From the NCBI GenBank assembly GCA_947475855.1, contig CANJPN010000004.1:1-31804 (forward strand): a DNA stretch of 31,804 nucleotides, in the 5' to 3' direction. The position numbers were made by a program, and so were the translations under genes. Shown here piece after piece: positions 15,650 through 22,821 of the stretch (position 1 is the first letter of the stretch; each line of letters starts with the position of its first letter). A model generated the notes under the pieces. The model searched no databases, had not been told where the DNA came from, and worked only from the letters and a program-made list of their open reading frames with translations. The DNA comes from Bradyrhizobiaceae bacterium (GTDB lineage: Bacteria > Pseudomonadota > Alphaproteobacteria > Rhizobiales > Hyphomicrobiaceae).

Positions 15650-16693
15650 TCAGGCGATCTTCTTGATCCGCTCTTCCATCGGGGGCAGGAACGAGCGATC
15701 GAAGATTTCCTTGATGTCGGGCGTGCGCGGGAGCTTGTCGGCCTCCACGAGAACCTCGATCGATTTCTTGAGGCGCGCATCATCGATGTCGCCCAGGCCG
15801 ACCTTGGCCACTTCGGGATGGCTCATCTCCGCCTGCATTGTGGCAATCAGTCTGTCGTACTCTATGTCCGCCTTGATGAGCGGCTCCCGCTTTACGACGA
15901 AGTCGATCGATGCTTTCGGGTCCTTGAGCATGTCGACGAGGCCACGGTTGATGGCGCGTACCATGCCGCGCACCGCATTGGGATTGGAAGCGATGAGCTT
16001 GCGAGAGACGATCATGCAGTTGGAGTAAAGGTCCATCCCATAGTCGCCGTAGTTGATGAACATCCAGTCCTGGTCGGCGTTGATGTTGGCGAGGCGCGCG
16101 GAGAAGCGTATCGTGTTGACGAAGCCGAACACACCGTCGACCTGACCGCGCTGCAGCATGTTTTCGCGCAGGTTCGGCTGCATGTTGAGAATGTTGACCT
16201 TCGACATGTCGACGCCGGCGAGCTTGCAGAACGCCGGGAACAGCTTCAGCGCGCCATCGTTTGCTGGTCCGCCGATCGTCTTGCCTTCGAGATCTTTGGG
16301 CTTCTTGATGGGTCCGTCCTTCTTCACCGCAATGGTGAATGGGGGCGAATTGAAAAGCATCTGCACACCGATGGGAGCATCGTTTGGCTTGTTTGCCGCC
16401 AGTTGGATCAGCGCATTGATGTCGCCAAAGCCGCAGTCGTAAGCGCCCGAGGCGACCTTGCTGACCGCCGCCGCCGACCCGTCGCCCTGGTCTATGTCCA
16501 TCTCGATGCCGGCTTCTTTGAAATATCCCCTGTCTTGCGCAATGAAGAACCACGACTGCGGCCCCTGGTACCTCCAGTTTAGAATCATCTTCATGCGCGT
16601 CGCCTGAGCGACGGCGGGGGACGCGAGAAGTCCTGCCGATCCCAGGGCCAGCGAACCGGCGATCATCTGGCGGCGGTCGAGGTGTTTGGGCAT
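15650..16693 (-). CDS. ABC transporter periplasmic receptor 2, NMT1/THI5-like
   Basis: This 347-residue secreted receptor is paralogous to the one at 10563-11606. Its N-terminus has a twin-arginine-like DRRQMIAGSLALGSAG sequence, so it may be exported folded by Tat, unlike receptor 1, which has a plain Sec signal. The mature region has ILNWRYQGPQSWFFIAQ, DRGYFKEAGIEMDIDQGDGSAAAV, YDCGFGD and the C-terminal RSFLPPMEER. It is the first gene of the nine-gene operon, with CAGGAG seven bases before the ATG at 16693. Two receptors with a single permease and ATPase suggest either two ligands or two forms of one ligand. Confidence 0.9.
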   Translation of the reverse strand: MPKHLDRRQMIAGSLALGSAGLLASPAVAQATRMKMILNWRYQGPQSWFFIAQDRGYFKEAGIEMDIDQGDGSAAAVSKVASGAYDCGFGDINALIQLAANKPNDAPIGVQMLFNSPPFTIAVKKDGPIKKPKDLEGKTIGGPANDGALKLFPAFCKLAGVDMSKVNILNMQPNLRENMLQRGQVDGVFGFVNTIRFSARLANINADQDWMFINYGDYGMDLYSNCMIVSRKLIASNPNAVRGMVRAINRGLVDMLKDPKASIDFVVKREPLIKADIEYDRLIATMQAEMSHPEVAKVGLGDIDDARLKKSIEVLVEADKLPRTPDIKEIFDRSFLPPMEERIKKIA

Positions 16694-16735
16694 CGAGGGC
16701 TCCTGCTGTCGTGGGCGCGATGGTCAGAATGGACG

Positions 16736-16747
16736 CTGGTGCACCAG
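16736..16747. promoter_or_regulatory. 12-base perfect palindrome in the divergent lysR/operon promoter region
   Basis: CTGGTGCACCAG is a perfect palindrome 43 bases upstream of the operon's first start codon and about 115 bases before the LysR start. Its GGTGCACC core contains both NtrC-like half-site words (GGTGC and GCACC), but without the usual five-base spacer. A seven-base inverted pair, TTCGACC (16751-16757) and GGTCGAA (16831-16837), also flanks the region. Divergent LysR promoters commonly hold LysR and global regulator sites; which protein binds here is unknown. Confidence 0.4.
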
Positions 16748-16861
16748 ACCTTCGACCAAACGATTTCATGCCTCAGCGTTCTCGACAAATGCCCTTTTCT
16801 TCCTTAAGCGTTGCCGAAATCAGTACGCTCGGTCGAAACGCCCATGCCTCGAGGACGATAG

Positions 16862-17761
16862 ATGCGTCACCAGCGGGTGCTCAGGTATGTCGACGAGGTT
16901 GCGCGCACCGGTTCGATCCGGAAGGCCGCCGACAAGCTCAACGTCACCGCTTCGGCGCTCAACCGGCGCGTCCTCGATATCGAGGAGGAGATTGGATACC
17001 CGCTGTTCGAGCGCCACGCGCGCGGCATGCGCCTCACCTCGGCCGGTGAGACATTCCTGCGCTACATCCGCACCGACACCTCGAATGCCGCGCGCATGCT
17101 TTCGGAAATCGAGGACATGTCCGGCCTTCGCCGCGGCGTGGTCAAGCTCGCCGCCAGCCAGGCCGTCGCCTACGAAATGCTGCCGCGCGAGATCGAGATC
17201 TATCGCAAGGCGTTTCCGCTGGTGGAGTTCTCCGTGCGCGTCGGCAATCGCGTCGAGGCGATGCGCGCGCTGTTGGACTACACCGCCGATCTCGTCGTGA
17301 TGTTCAATCCGGAGCGCTCCAGTGATCTCGAGGTCCTCGCCAGCGTTCCTCAGCGGCTCATCGCCGTCATGGCGGCCGATCATCCGTTGGCCAGGCGCCG
17401 GAGCCTGCGGCTGCGCGAGATCGTGCAATATCCGCTGGCGCTGCCGGAAACGGGGCTCGGCAGTCGCACGTTGCTCGACGGCTTTTTCGCGCGTTCCTCG
17501 CTGCGCTACAGTGTCGGGCTGGAAAGCAACTCGTTCGAGCTGCTGATGCGCTTCATCCGTCAGGAACCGGCCATCACCTTCCAGATCAGCATCGGAACGC
17601 CGCCAGCCACCGGCCTCGACGGCATCCTCTCGCGGCCGATCAACGAGCCGACGTTGCCTGGCGCCGACGTCGTGCTCGGCCAATTGCGTGGCCGGATTTT
17701 ACCCGTGGCCGCGTTGAAGTTCTCCCAGCAGCTCGCGCGGGCAATGGATGCGATGCGCTGA
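16862..17761 (+). CDS. LysR-type transcriptional regulator
   Basis: This 299-residue regulator has the N-terminal winged helix-turn-helix of LysR proteins: RYVDEVARTGSIRKAADKLNVTASALNRRVLDIEEEIGYPLFER, then GMRLTSAGE. A substrate-binding domain follows from about residue 90. It is divergent from the nine-gene transport/hydrolase operon, with 168 bases between, so it is the likely ligand-responsive activator of that operon. In Pseudomonas sp. ADP the cyanurate operon is likewise controlled by a divergent LysR protein (AtzR), although ancestry with AtzR cannot be judged here. GAGGA sits seven bases before the ATG. It converges with the LOG gene, nine bases apart. Confidence 0.92.
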   Translation: MRHQRVLRYVDEVARTGSIRKAADKLNVTASALNRRVLDIEEEIGYPLFERHARGMRLTSAGETFLRYIRTDTSNAARMLSEIEDMSGLRRGVVKLAASQAVAYEMLPREIEIYRKAFPLVEFSVRVGNRVEAMRALLDYTADLVVMFNPERSSDLEVLASVPQRLIAVMAADHPLARRRSLRLREIVQYPLALPETGLGSRTLLDGFFARSSLRYSVGLESNSFELLMRFIRQEPAITFQISIGTPPATGLDGILSRPINEPTLPGADVVLGQLRGRILPVAALKFSQQLARAMDAMR

Positions 17762-17770
17762 TGGAACAAC

Positions 17771-18349
17771 CTATTTCATCCACTTCGGTACCGACACCGC
17801 CTCGAAGTGCACGAGGCCGTCGAGCAGTGTCACCGGATCGGCATCCACGACAATGCCTTTGCGATGCGCCGGCGGCAGGAACTGTTCCGCGATCATATGG
17901 TCGATGAACCCCATGAGCGGCTGGTAGAAGCCCATGGCATCGAGCAGGCCGGCTGGCTTGGCGATCTCACCGAGCTGGTTCAGCGTCCACACCTCCATGA
18001 ATTCCTCCAAGGTGCCGATGCCGCCGGGCAGCGCCACGAATGCGTCGGCGAGTTCGGCCATGCGCATCTTGCGCTCGCGCATCGTCGACACCGACTCTTG
18101 CCGCGTTAGGCCCGGGTGAAGGTGTCCCTTGGCTTCGAGCCGGTGCGTGATGACGCCGTGCACCATGCCACCGGCCGCCAGCGCCGCATCGGCCAGCACG
18201 CCCATCAGGCCCATGTTCGTGCCGCCGTAGACGACGGTGATTCCGCGGCGCGCGATCTCGGTGCCGAGCGCGGCGGCGGCATTCTTATAGGCGTTGCCGC
18301 GCCCTACGTTCGAGCCGCTAAACACCGCGATCGTGCGAATCTGCCTCAT
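17771..18349 (-). CDS. LOG-family nucleotide phosphoribohydrolase (TIGR00730 Rossmann-fold protein)
   Basis: This 192-residue protein has the LOG signature PGGIGTLEEFMEVWT (about residues 108-122) and the N-terminal VFSGSNVGRGNAY and VYGGTNMGLMG motifs of the lysine-decarboxylase-like fold. Characterised LOG proteins hydrolyse the N-glycosidic bond of nucleoside 5'-monophosphates (cytokinin or purine/pyrimidine nucleotides), freeing the base and ribose 5-phosphate. It is 20 bases downstream of the AtzD-like gene and very probably co-transcribed with it, which suggests base release ahead of ring opening. RBS AGAAGGG precedes the ATG at 18349. Older annotations as lysine decarboxylase are incorrect for this family. 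Confidence 0.88.
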   Translation of the reverse strand: MRQIRTIAVFSGSNVGRGNAYKNAAAALGTEIARRGITVVYGGTNMGLMGVLADAALAAGGMVHGVITHRLEAKGHLHPGLTRQESVSTMRERKMRMAELADAFVALPGGIGTLEEFMEVWTLNQLGEIAKPAGLLDAMGFYQPLMGFIDHMIAEQFLPPAHRKGIVVDADPVTLLDGLVHFEAVSVPKWMK

Positions 18350-18369
18350 GATGCCCTTCTCCCTTTATG

Positions 18370-19467
18370 TTACTCGCGCGACACCACGATCGCGATTGGG
18401 CCGCCGCCATCCGGCCCCTGATGCTCCGCGCCGCCCGACACGAACAGGTCGGTGAAACCGAAGAGCCCCGCTAGCGCGCCCCCGACTAACCCGCGCGCGT
18501 GACGGGTTGAGGAGATATCGGAGTCGTCGAGCATGATGTGGCGATTGCCGCGAATCCGCCCCGACGCGGCCGCCTCTGCCTTCGCCAGAACTGCCTTCAC
18601 CCGAGGGCGCTGCTCCTGGGAGAGCTGGCCTTGAGCGGCGAGGCCGAGCCGCGCGAGTGCGGCGCGCGCCGGCTCGATGTCGATGCCGTCAGCCATCACG
18701 CCGTGATCGATCGCCAGCGGCCCAGTCCACGCCGTCGACATTCCCGCCACCAAGATCTCGTGATCGAGAAGCTCGATCCCCGCGGAGGTTGCTGCCCGCC
18801 CGGCAAACAGCGAGAAATCGCGACCGATCGCTTCGTCGGGAATGTCGTCGACACCAATCTCGCCGAGCGCCACCGCGACGCCGAGAGCCGAGGCCGCGCG
18901 CGACAAACCCATAGACTTCAAAGTATCGCGTGTTGCCACGGTCTTGCCGCGCTGCTCCGCTGCCTCGATGCGCTCCGATGTCAGCAGCGGGCATTTCACC
19001 TGCACATAGTGCACCTCATCTGCACTCCTGATGCCGGCATCCGACATTGCAGCCTTAACTCCGGCCGCTACCAGCTCGATCTGGCCGCGCCGCCCCAGCA
19101 GCTCGCCGGCCATATCTGGCGTTCGAGCACCACCCAGCGCCAGCGCGGCCCCGTGCGCCGGCTCGGTAACCTCGCGCGCCTCGAATACGATCCAGTGCGG
19201 CGACAAGCACCCTTCCGTGCCGCCCGACATGACCATGGCGATCTTGGCGACCTTGTCGCGCGGGATATGCCGCGCCAGCATGTCCTGCATCGCCCGCACT
19301 GCAAACGCGCGCGTGAAGTCGTTGACGCAACCGTTGCCCTCGGTCTTGCCGAGGATGGCGACGATGCCTTGGGCCTGTATCTCGCCGCGGGAGATCGCCG
19401 CTTCCAGACCTTCGACGTCGTCAGGCGATCTCGCCGGTAGCCGCGTCACATAAGCACGTCGGGTCAT
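18370..19467 (-). CDS. atzD: ring-opening amidohydrolase: cyanuric acid amidohydrolase / barbiturase family
   Basis: This 365-residue protein shows the three repeated domains of the AtzD/barbiturase family, each with a Ser-Lys pair. They are Lys41 (GKTEGNGCVND) with Ser81 (MSGGTEG), Lys158 (QVKCPLLT) with Ser228 (ATSAGIEL), and Lys291 (RPRVKAVL) with Ser344 (FVSGGAEHQGPDGGGPIA). SSTRHARGLVGG (319-330) is another family block. AtzD opens cyanuric acid to carboxybiuret, and barbiturase opens barbituric acid to ureidomalonate. AtzE-, AtzG- and AtzF-like genes in the same window favour cyanuric acid or a close analogue, but the subfamily cannot be settled by eye. The start ATG at 19467 is preferred over an upstream TTG at 19485. 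It is divergent from the M20 gene across 108 bases. Confidence 0.9.
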   Translation of the reverse strand: MTRRAYVTRLPARSPDDVEGLEAAISRGEIQAQGIVAILGKTEGNGCVNDFTRAFAVRAMQDMLARHIPRDKVAKIAMVMSGGTEGCLSPHWIVFEAREVTEPAHGAALALGGARTPDMAGELLGRRGQIELVAAGVKAAMSDAGIRSADEVHYVQVKCPLLTSERIEAAEQRGKTVATRDTLKSMGLSRAASALGVAVALGEIGVDDIPDEAIGRDFSLFAGRAATSAGIELLDHEILVAGMSTAWTGPLAIDHGVMADGIDIEPARAALARLGLAAQGQLSQEQRPRVKAVLAKAEAAASGRIRGNRHIMLDDSDISSTRHARGLVGGALAGLFGFTDLFVSGGAEHQGPDGGGPIAIVVSRE

Positions 19468-19575
19468 GTCGTCCAAACACTCCAAGAAAAGTCTGGCGGG
19501 TAGGGCTGGGCTTCACATTCACCTCCGAAAAGGGGACAAGCGCAGCGATCCGTCAACATCGCCTGCGGGAATGAC

Positions 19576-20814
19576 ATGAGCACTTCTGGAAATCTCGGGG
19601 CGCGGCTAGGCGTCCACATCGATACCTCGCACGATACGGCGGTAGCGTTTCTTGCCGAGCTCATCCGCGTTCCGTCCGACAATCCCCCGGGCGATTGCAA
19701 ACCGCACGCGCTGCGCGCCGCCGAGCTGCTGGAGGGCCTAGGCTTCACGGTCGAGCGTCATGAGGTACCGAGTGACGTGGTCGGGCGCCAAGATATGCGT
19801 TCGGTCGTCAATCTGGTGGTGCGTCACCGATTCGGTGAGGGCCCGATCGTCGCACTCAACGCACATGGCGACGTAGTTCCGCCGGGCGAGGGCTGGCGCG
19901 CCGATCCCTATGGCGCCGAGATCCGCGACGGGCGCATGTACGGCCGCGGCGTCGCCGTCTCCAAATCCGATTTCGCAACCTACGCGTTTGCGCTGAAAGC
20001 TCTGATCGACTGTGACGCACCCTTGAAAGGCACGGTCGAACTTCACTTGACTTACGACGAGGAGACCGGTGGCCATGTCGGACCGGGATGGCTCCTCGAG
20101 CGGGGGATCGTCAAGCCCGACTATGTCATCGCCGCGTGGTTCACCTACTCGGTCGTGATTGCCCACAATGGCTGTCTGCATCTGGAGGTGCGGGTCGATG
20201 GTCGCTCGGCTCATGCTGCCAAGCCCGAGAGCGGCGCCGATGCCCTCGAGGCGGCAACGCGTCTCCTGTCGTCGCTCTATGACTATCGCGAACGGCTCAA
20301 GGTCAAACGATCCTCGATCCCCGGTATCGAGCACGCCACACTCGTTGTCGGCCTGATCTCGGGCGGCATCAACACCAATGTCGTGCCGGACCGCGTGACG
20401 TTCCGCATCGACCGGCGCATCTTGCCAGACGAAGACGTAGCAAAGGCAGAGCTTGAACTCGTGCGCCAAATCGAAGAGCGCGCGGCGGCAATGCCGGAAG
20501 TGAAGGTCTCGACCCGCCGCATCCTGCTCGCCGAACCCCTTCGGCCCAGTCCGGCACAAAGTCGACTGGTCGAGATTCTGCAGCGCCATGCACGCGAGAT
20601 CACAGGCGAGGACGTGCCGGCGATCGGCGTACCGCTGTTCACCGATGCGCGCCTCTACAGCAACGCCGGCGCCGCAACAGTCATGTACGGGGCAGGCCCG
20701 CATTCCATCCTGGAGGCCAATGGCCACCGCGCCGATGAGAACCTCGTCCTCGAAGATCTCCGCAAAGCGACGAAGGTCGTCGCTCTCACGCTCGTCGAGC
20801 TCCTGGCGGGTTAG
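19576..20814 (+). CDS. M20-family metallopeptidase/deacylase-like protein with altered metal site
   Basis: This 412-residue ArgE/DapE/carboxypeptidase G2-like protein retains His97 and Asp99 (NAHGDVVP), the Glu162-Glu163 pair (YDEETGG), the dimerisation-domain His213 (GRSAHAAKP), TDARLYSNAG and a final GHRADENL His. The bridging Asp normally found in GRGxxDxKG is Val128 (GRGVAVSKSD), and the metal ligand of the usual GEPT segment is missing (AAWFT, residues 186-190). Two of five canonical ligands are therefore absent. It may bind one metal or be non-canonical. It is divergent from atzD and precedes the importer operon, suggesting a role on an N-acyl or N-carbamoyl intermediate. The ribosome binding site is weak. 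Confidence 0.85.
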   Translation: MSTSGNLGARLGVHIDTSHDTAVAFLAELIRVPSDNPPGDCKPHALRAAELLEGLGFTVERHEVPSDVVGRQDMRSVVNLVVRHRFGEGPIVALNAHGDVVPPGEGWRADPYGAEIRDGRMYGRGVAVSKSDFATYAFALKALIDCDAPLKGTVELHLTYDEETGGHVGPGWLLERGIVKPDYVIAAWFTYSVVIAHNGCLHLEVRVDGRSAHAAKPESGADALEAATRLLSSLYDYRERLKVKRSSIPGIEHATLVVGLISGGINTNVVPDRVTFRIDRRILPDEDVAKAELELVRQIEERAAAMPEVKVSTRRILLAEPLRPSPAQSRLVEILQRHAREITGEDVPAIGVPLFTDARLYSNAGAATVMYGAGPHSILEANGHRADENLVLEDLRKATKVVALTLVELLAG

Positions 20815-20974
20815 AAGTCTTGCGCACGATAGGCCCAACATCTGCGCCCGGCGATTAATTGCCGGACAAGGCGATCACTGGCCGGTCAGACGTTCGCCGC
20901 TCAGAACTTCACCGGCGTTCCTTTCAGCCTCGACTTGCCCCTCCGTCGCGACTTGGTCGCCACGGGCGATGGGA

Positions 20975-20993
20975 TGATACCCGCCGGGTATCA
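20975..20993. promoter_or_regulatory. perfect 8+3+8 palindrome, operator candidate
   Basis: TGATACCCGCCGGGTATCA consists of two exact eight-base arms around GCC. It is about 130 bases upstream of the sigma-54-like element and 200 bases upstream of the receptor start. With no T-run after it, it looks like a dimeric regulator site and not a terminator. The regulator is unknown, and no GntR or TetR gene is in the window. Confidence 0.5.
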
Positions 20994-21119
20994 CGCGTGG
21001 AGACATTCTGCCTGGTGTTTGGGCTGACTGCTCAATACTTGAGCCGTCGAACGGCGCGGTTGATGGCAGTTCCAGTAGTTTCTCGCCGTTGTTCAAGTGC
21101 TTGCTGATTTGGCGGGCAT

Positions 21120-21136
21120 TGGCACGACGGGTGCAG
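21120..21136 (+). promoter_or_regulatory. sigma-54 (RpoN) promoter candidate
   Basis: TTGGCACGACGGGTGCA matches the -24 element TTGGCACG exactly. The GC of the -12 box (GTGCA against TTGCA) is placed at the invariant GG-N10-GC spacing (GG at 21122-21123, GC at 21134-21135). Transcription would start near 21147, about 48 bases before the receptor ATG. In such regions sigma-54 promoters usually answer to NtrC under nitrogen limitation, which suits an operon ending in allophanate hydrolase. No clear NtrC enhancer pair was found upstream. Confidence 0.55.
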
Positions 21137-21194
21137 ATGCCTCCCTCCTGGGGCGTACCCGAAGACGGGGCGCAAGGGTAGAGGAGCCGTAGAT

Positions 21195-22817
21195 ATGCGT
21201 CGCCGTTCATTCATCTCAGGCACCGGTGCGGTCGTCGTCGGCGCCGAAATGCTTCCGTTCCTGAAGTCGTCCGCCGCCTGGGCACAGGCTACCGACACGA
21301 TCGTCGTCGCAATCGGCAACACCATCAACAGCCTCGACCTGCATCGAGTCGGCACCAACCGCCCGGCCTACCAGGTCACGATCAACTGCTACGACCGCCT
21401 CGTCACATTCGGCGCCAAGTCCCAGCCCGACGGTACGCTGGTCTACGACTACAACAAGATCGAGGGCGAACTCGCCGAAAGCTGGGAGACAGCGGCCGAC
21501 GGCTTGTCGATCACTTTCAAGCTGAAGAAGGATGCGAAGTTCTGGGACGGGACACCGGTTACCGCGGAAGATGTCAAATGGTCGTTCGACCGCGCAGTCG
21601 CGGTCGGAGGCTTTGCGGCTACGCAGATGAAGGCCGGCGGGCTCGAGAAGCCGGAGCAGTTCGAGGCGCTCGATCCGCTCACGTTCCGCGTGAAGCTGCT
21701 GCGCAAATCGAAGCTCTCGCTCCCCGACATCGCGGTGCCGGTGCCTTTTATCCTCAACTCGAAGGTAGGCAAGGCCAATGTCAGCGAGAAGGATCCCTGG
21801 GCGACCGAATATTTCCATCGCACGGCAGCCGGCTCGGGCGCCTACAAGGTCGAGCGCTGGGACCCCGGCCAGCAGATCGTTTACGTGCGTAACGATGACT
21901 GGAAGGGCGGCAAGCTGCCAGCGATCCGCCGCGTTATCGTTCGCGAGATCCCGGCGCAGGCAACTCGGAGAGCCTTGATCGAGCGTGGCGATATCCAGAT
22001 GGCGTTCGAGATCTCTGCCAAGGACGCCAAGGAATTGAAGGAGAAGGGCTCCGCCGTGGTCGTCGGCGCGCCGATCGACAACTGCATGCATGTGCTTTGC
22101 CCGAACTTCAACTTCGAGCCGTTCAAGGACAAGCGCGTGCGGCAGGCGATCGCTTTCGCGCTGCCCTACGAGCAGATCCTGAACCAGGCCGCCTACGGGC
22201 GCGGTGCTGCGATGTGGGGCGGAAAGTCCACAGAGCCGGCCGATATCTCCTGGCCCCAACCGTTCCCCTACAAGACCGATATCGACAAGGCAAAGGATCT
22301 GCTCGGCCAGACGCCGTTCAAGGCAGGCTTCGAGGTGCCATTGTCGTTCGACTTGGGAACGGCGGAGTGGGGAGAGCCGACGGCGCTGCTTATCCAGGAA
22401 GGGCTCGCCAAAATCGGGATCAAAGCAACGATCGACAAGATCCCGGGAGCCAATTGGCGCACGGTAGCACTGGTCGAGAAGAAGCTGCCGCTGCACCTCG
22501 ACAATTTCGGCGGTTGGCTCAACACGCCCTGCTATTATTTCTACTGGGCCTATATCAAGGGCGCGCTGTTCAACTCCGTGAACTACGAGGACGCTGAAAT
22601 GGCCAAGCTCGTCGAAGAGACGCTGCACATAGCGTCGGACGATCCAGCCTATGCGCCGAAGATCAAGAGGATGATCGCGAAGGCGTTCGACGAGGTGCCG
22701 CGTATTCCGCTTTGGCAACCATACCTCGACAGCGCTATTCGCAAGGATGTTGCGGGTTACTCGTCCTGGTATCACCGGCAGCCAGATTTCCGGGTGTTGC
22801 AGCTCAAGAAAGCGTGA
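21195..22817 (+). CDS. ABC transporter substrate-binding protein, peptide/nickel (SBP_bac_5) family
   Basis: This 540-residue receptor has a Tat-type signal (MRRRSFISGTGAVVVGAEML, cleavage near AAWAQA at about residue 32). The body has the family's early block (YDRLVTFG), AESWETAADGLSITFKLKKDAKFWDGTPVTAEDVKWSFDRA and the later KDKRVRQAIAFALPYEQIL. The family binds oligopeptides, nickel complexes, opines and other mid-sized solutes. It starts the importer operon, followed four bases later by the first permease. GAGGAG lies eight bases before the ATG. Because the operon ends with atzF, the ligand may be a nitrogen-rich amide or ureide; this is inference. Confidence 0.92.
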   Translation: MRRRSFISGTGAVVVGAEMLPFLKSSAAWAQATDTIVVAIGNTINSLDLHRVGTNRPAYQVTINCYDRLVTFGAKSQPDGTLVYDYNKIEGELAESWETAADGLSITFKLKKDAKFWDGTPVTAEDVKWSFDRAVAVGGFAATQMKAGGLEKPEQFEALDPLTFRVKLLRKSKLSLPDIAVPVPFILNSKVGKANVSEKDPWATEYFHRTAAGSGAYKVERWDPGQQIVYVRNDDWKGGKLPAIRRVIVREIPAQATRRALIERGDIQMAFEISAKDAKELKEKGSAVVVGAPIDNCMHVLCPNFNFEPFKDKRVRQAIAFALPYEQILNQAAYGRGAAMWGGKSTEPADISWPQPFPYKTDIDKAKDLLGQTPFKAGFEVPLSFDLGTAEWGEPTALLIQEGLAKIGIKATIDKIPGANWRTVALVEKKLPLHLDNFGGWLNTPCYYFYWAYIKGALFNSVNYEDAEMAKLVEETLHIASDDPAYAPKIKRMIAKAFDEVPRIPLWQPYLDSAIRKDVAGYSSWYHRQPDFRVLQLKKA

Positions 22818-22821
22818 GGCG

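Larger units (their letters stand above)
20815..21194 (+). promoter_or_regulatory. 380-base non-coding control region before the importer-atzF operon
   Basis: Short frames here have shadow-like composition and no recognisable product. Visible structure includes a small hairpin soon after the M20 stop (CCGGC-gattaatt-GCCGG, 20850-20867 region) without a T-run, a 19-base palindrome at 20975-20993, a sigma-54-like promoter at 21120-21136, and GAGGAG (21181-21186) eight bases before the receptor ATG. Confidence 0.6.

Noticed and set aside
19738..20841. Minus-strand frame of 367 codons opposite the M20 gene
   Set aside because: Antisense shadow; the M20 motifs on the plus strand are clear.
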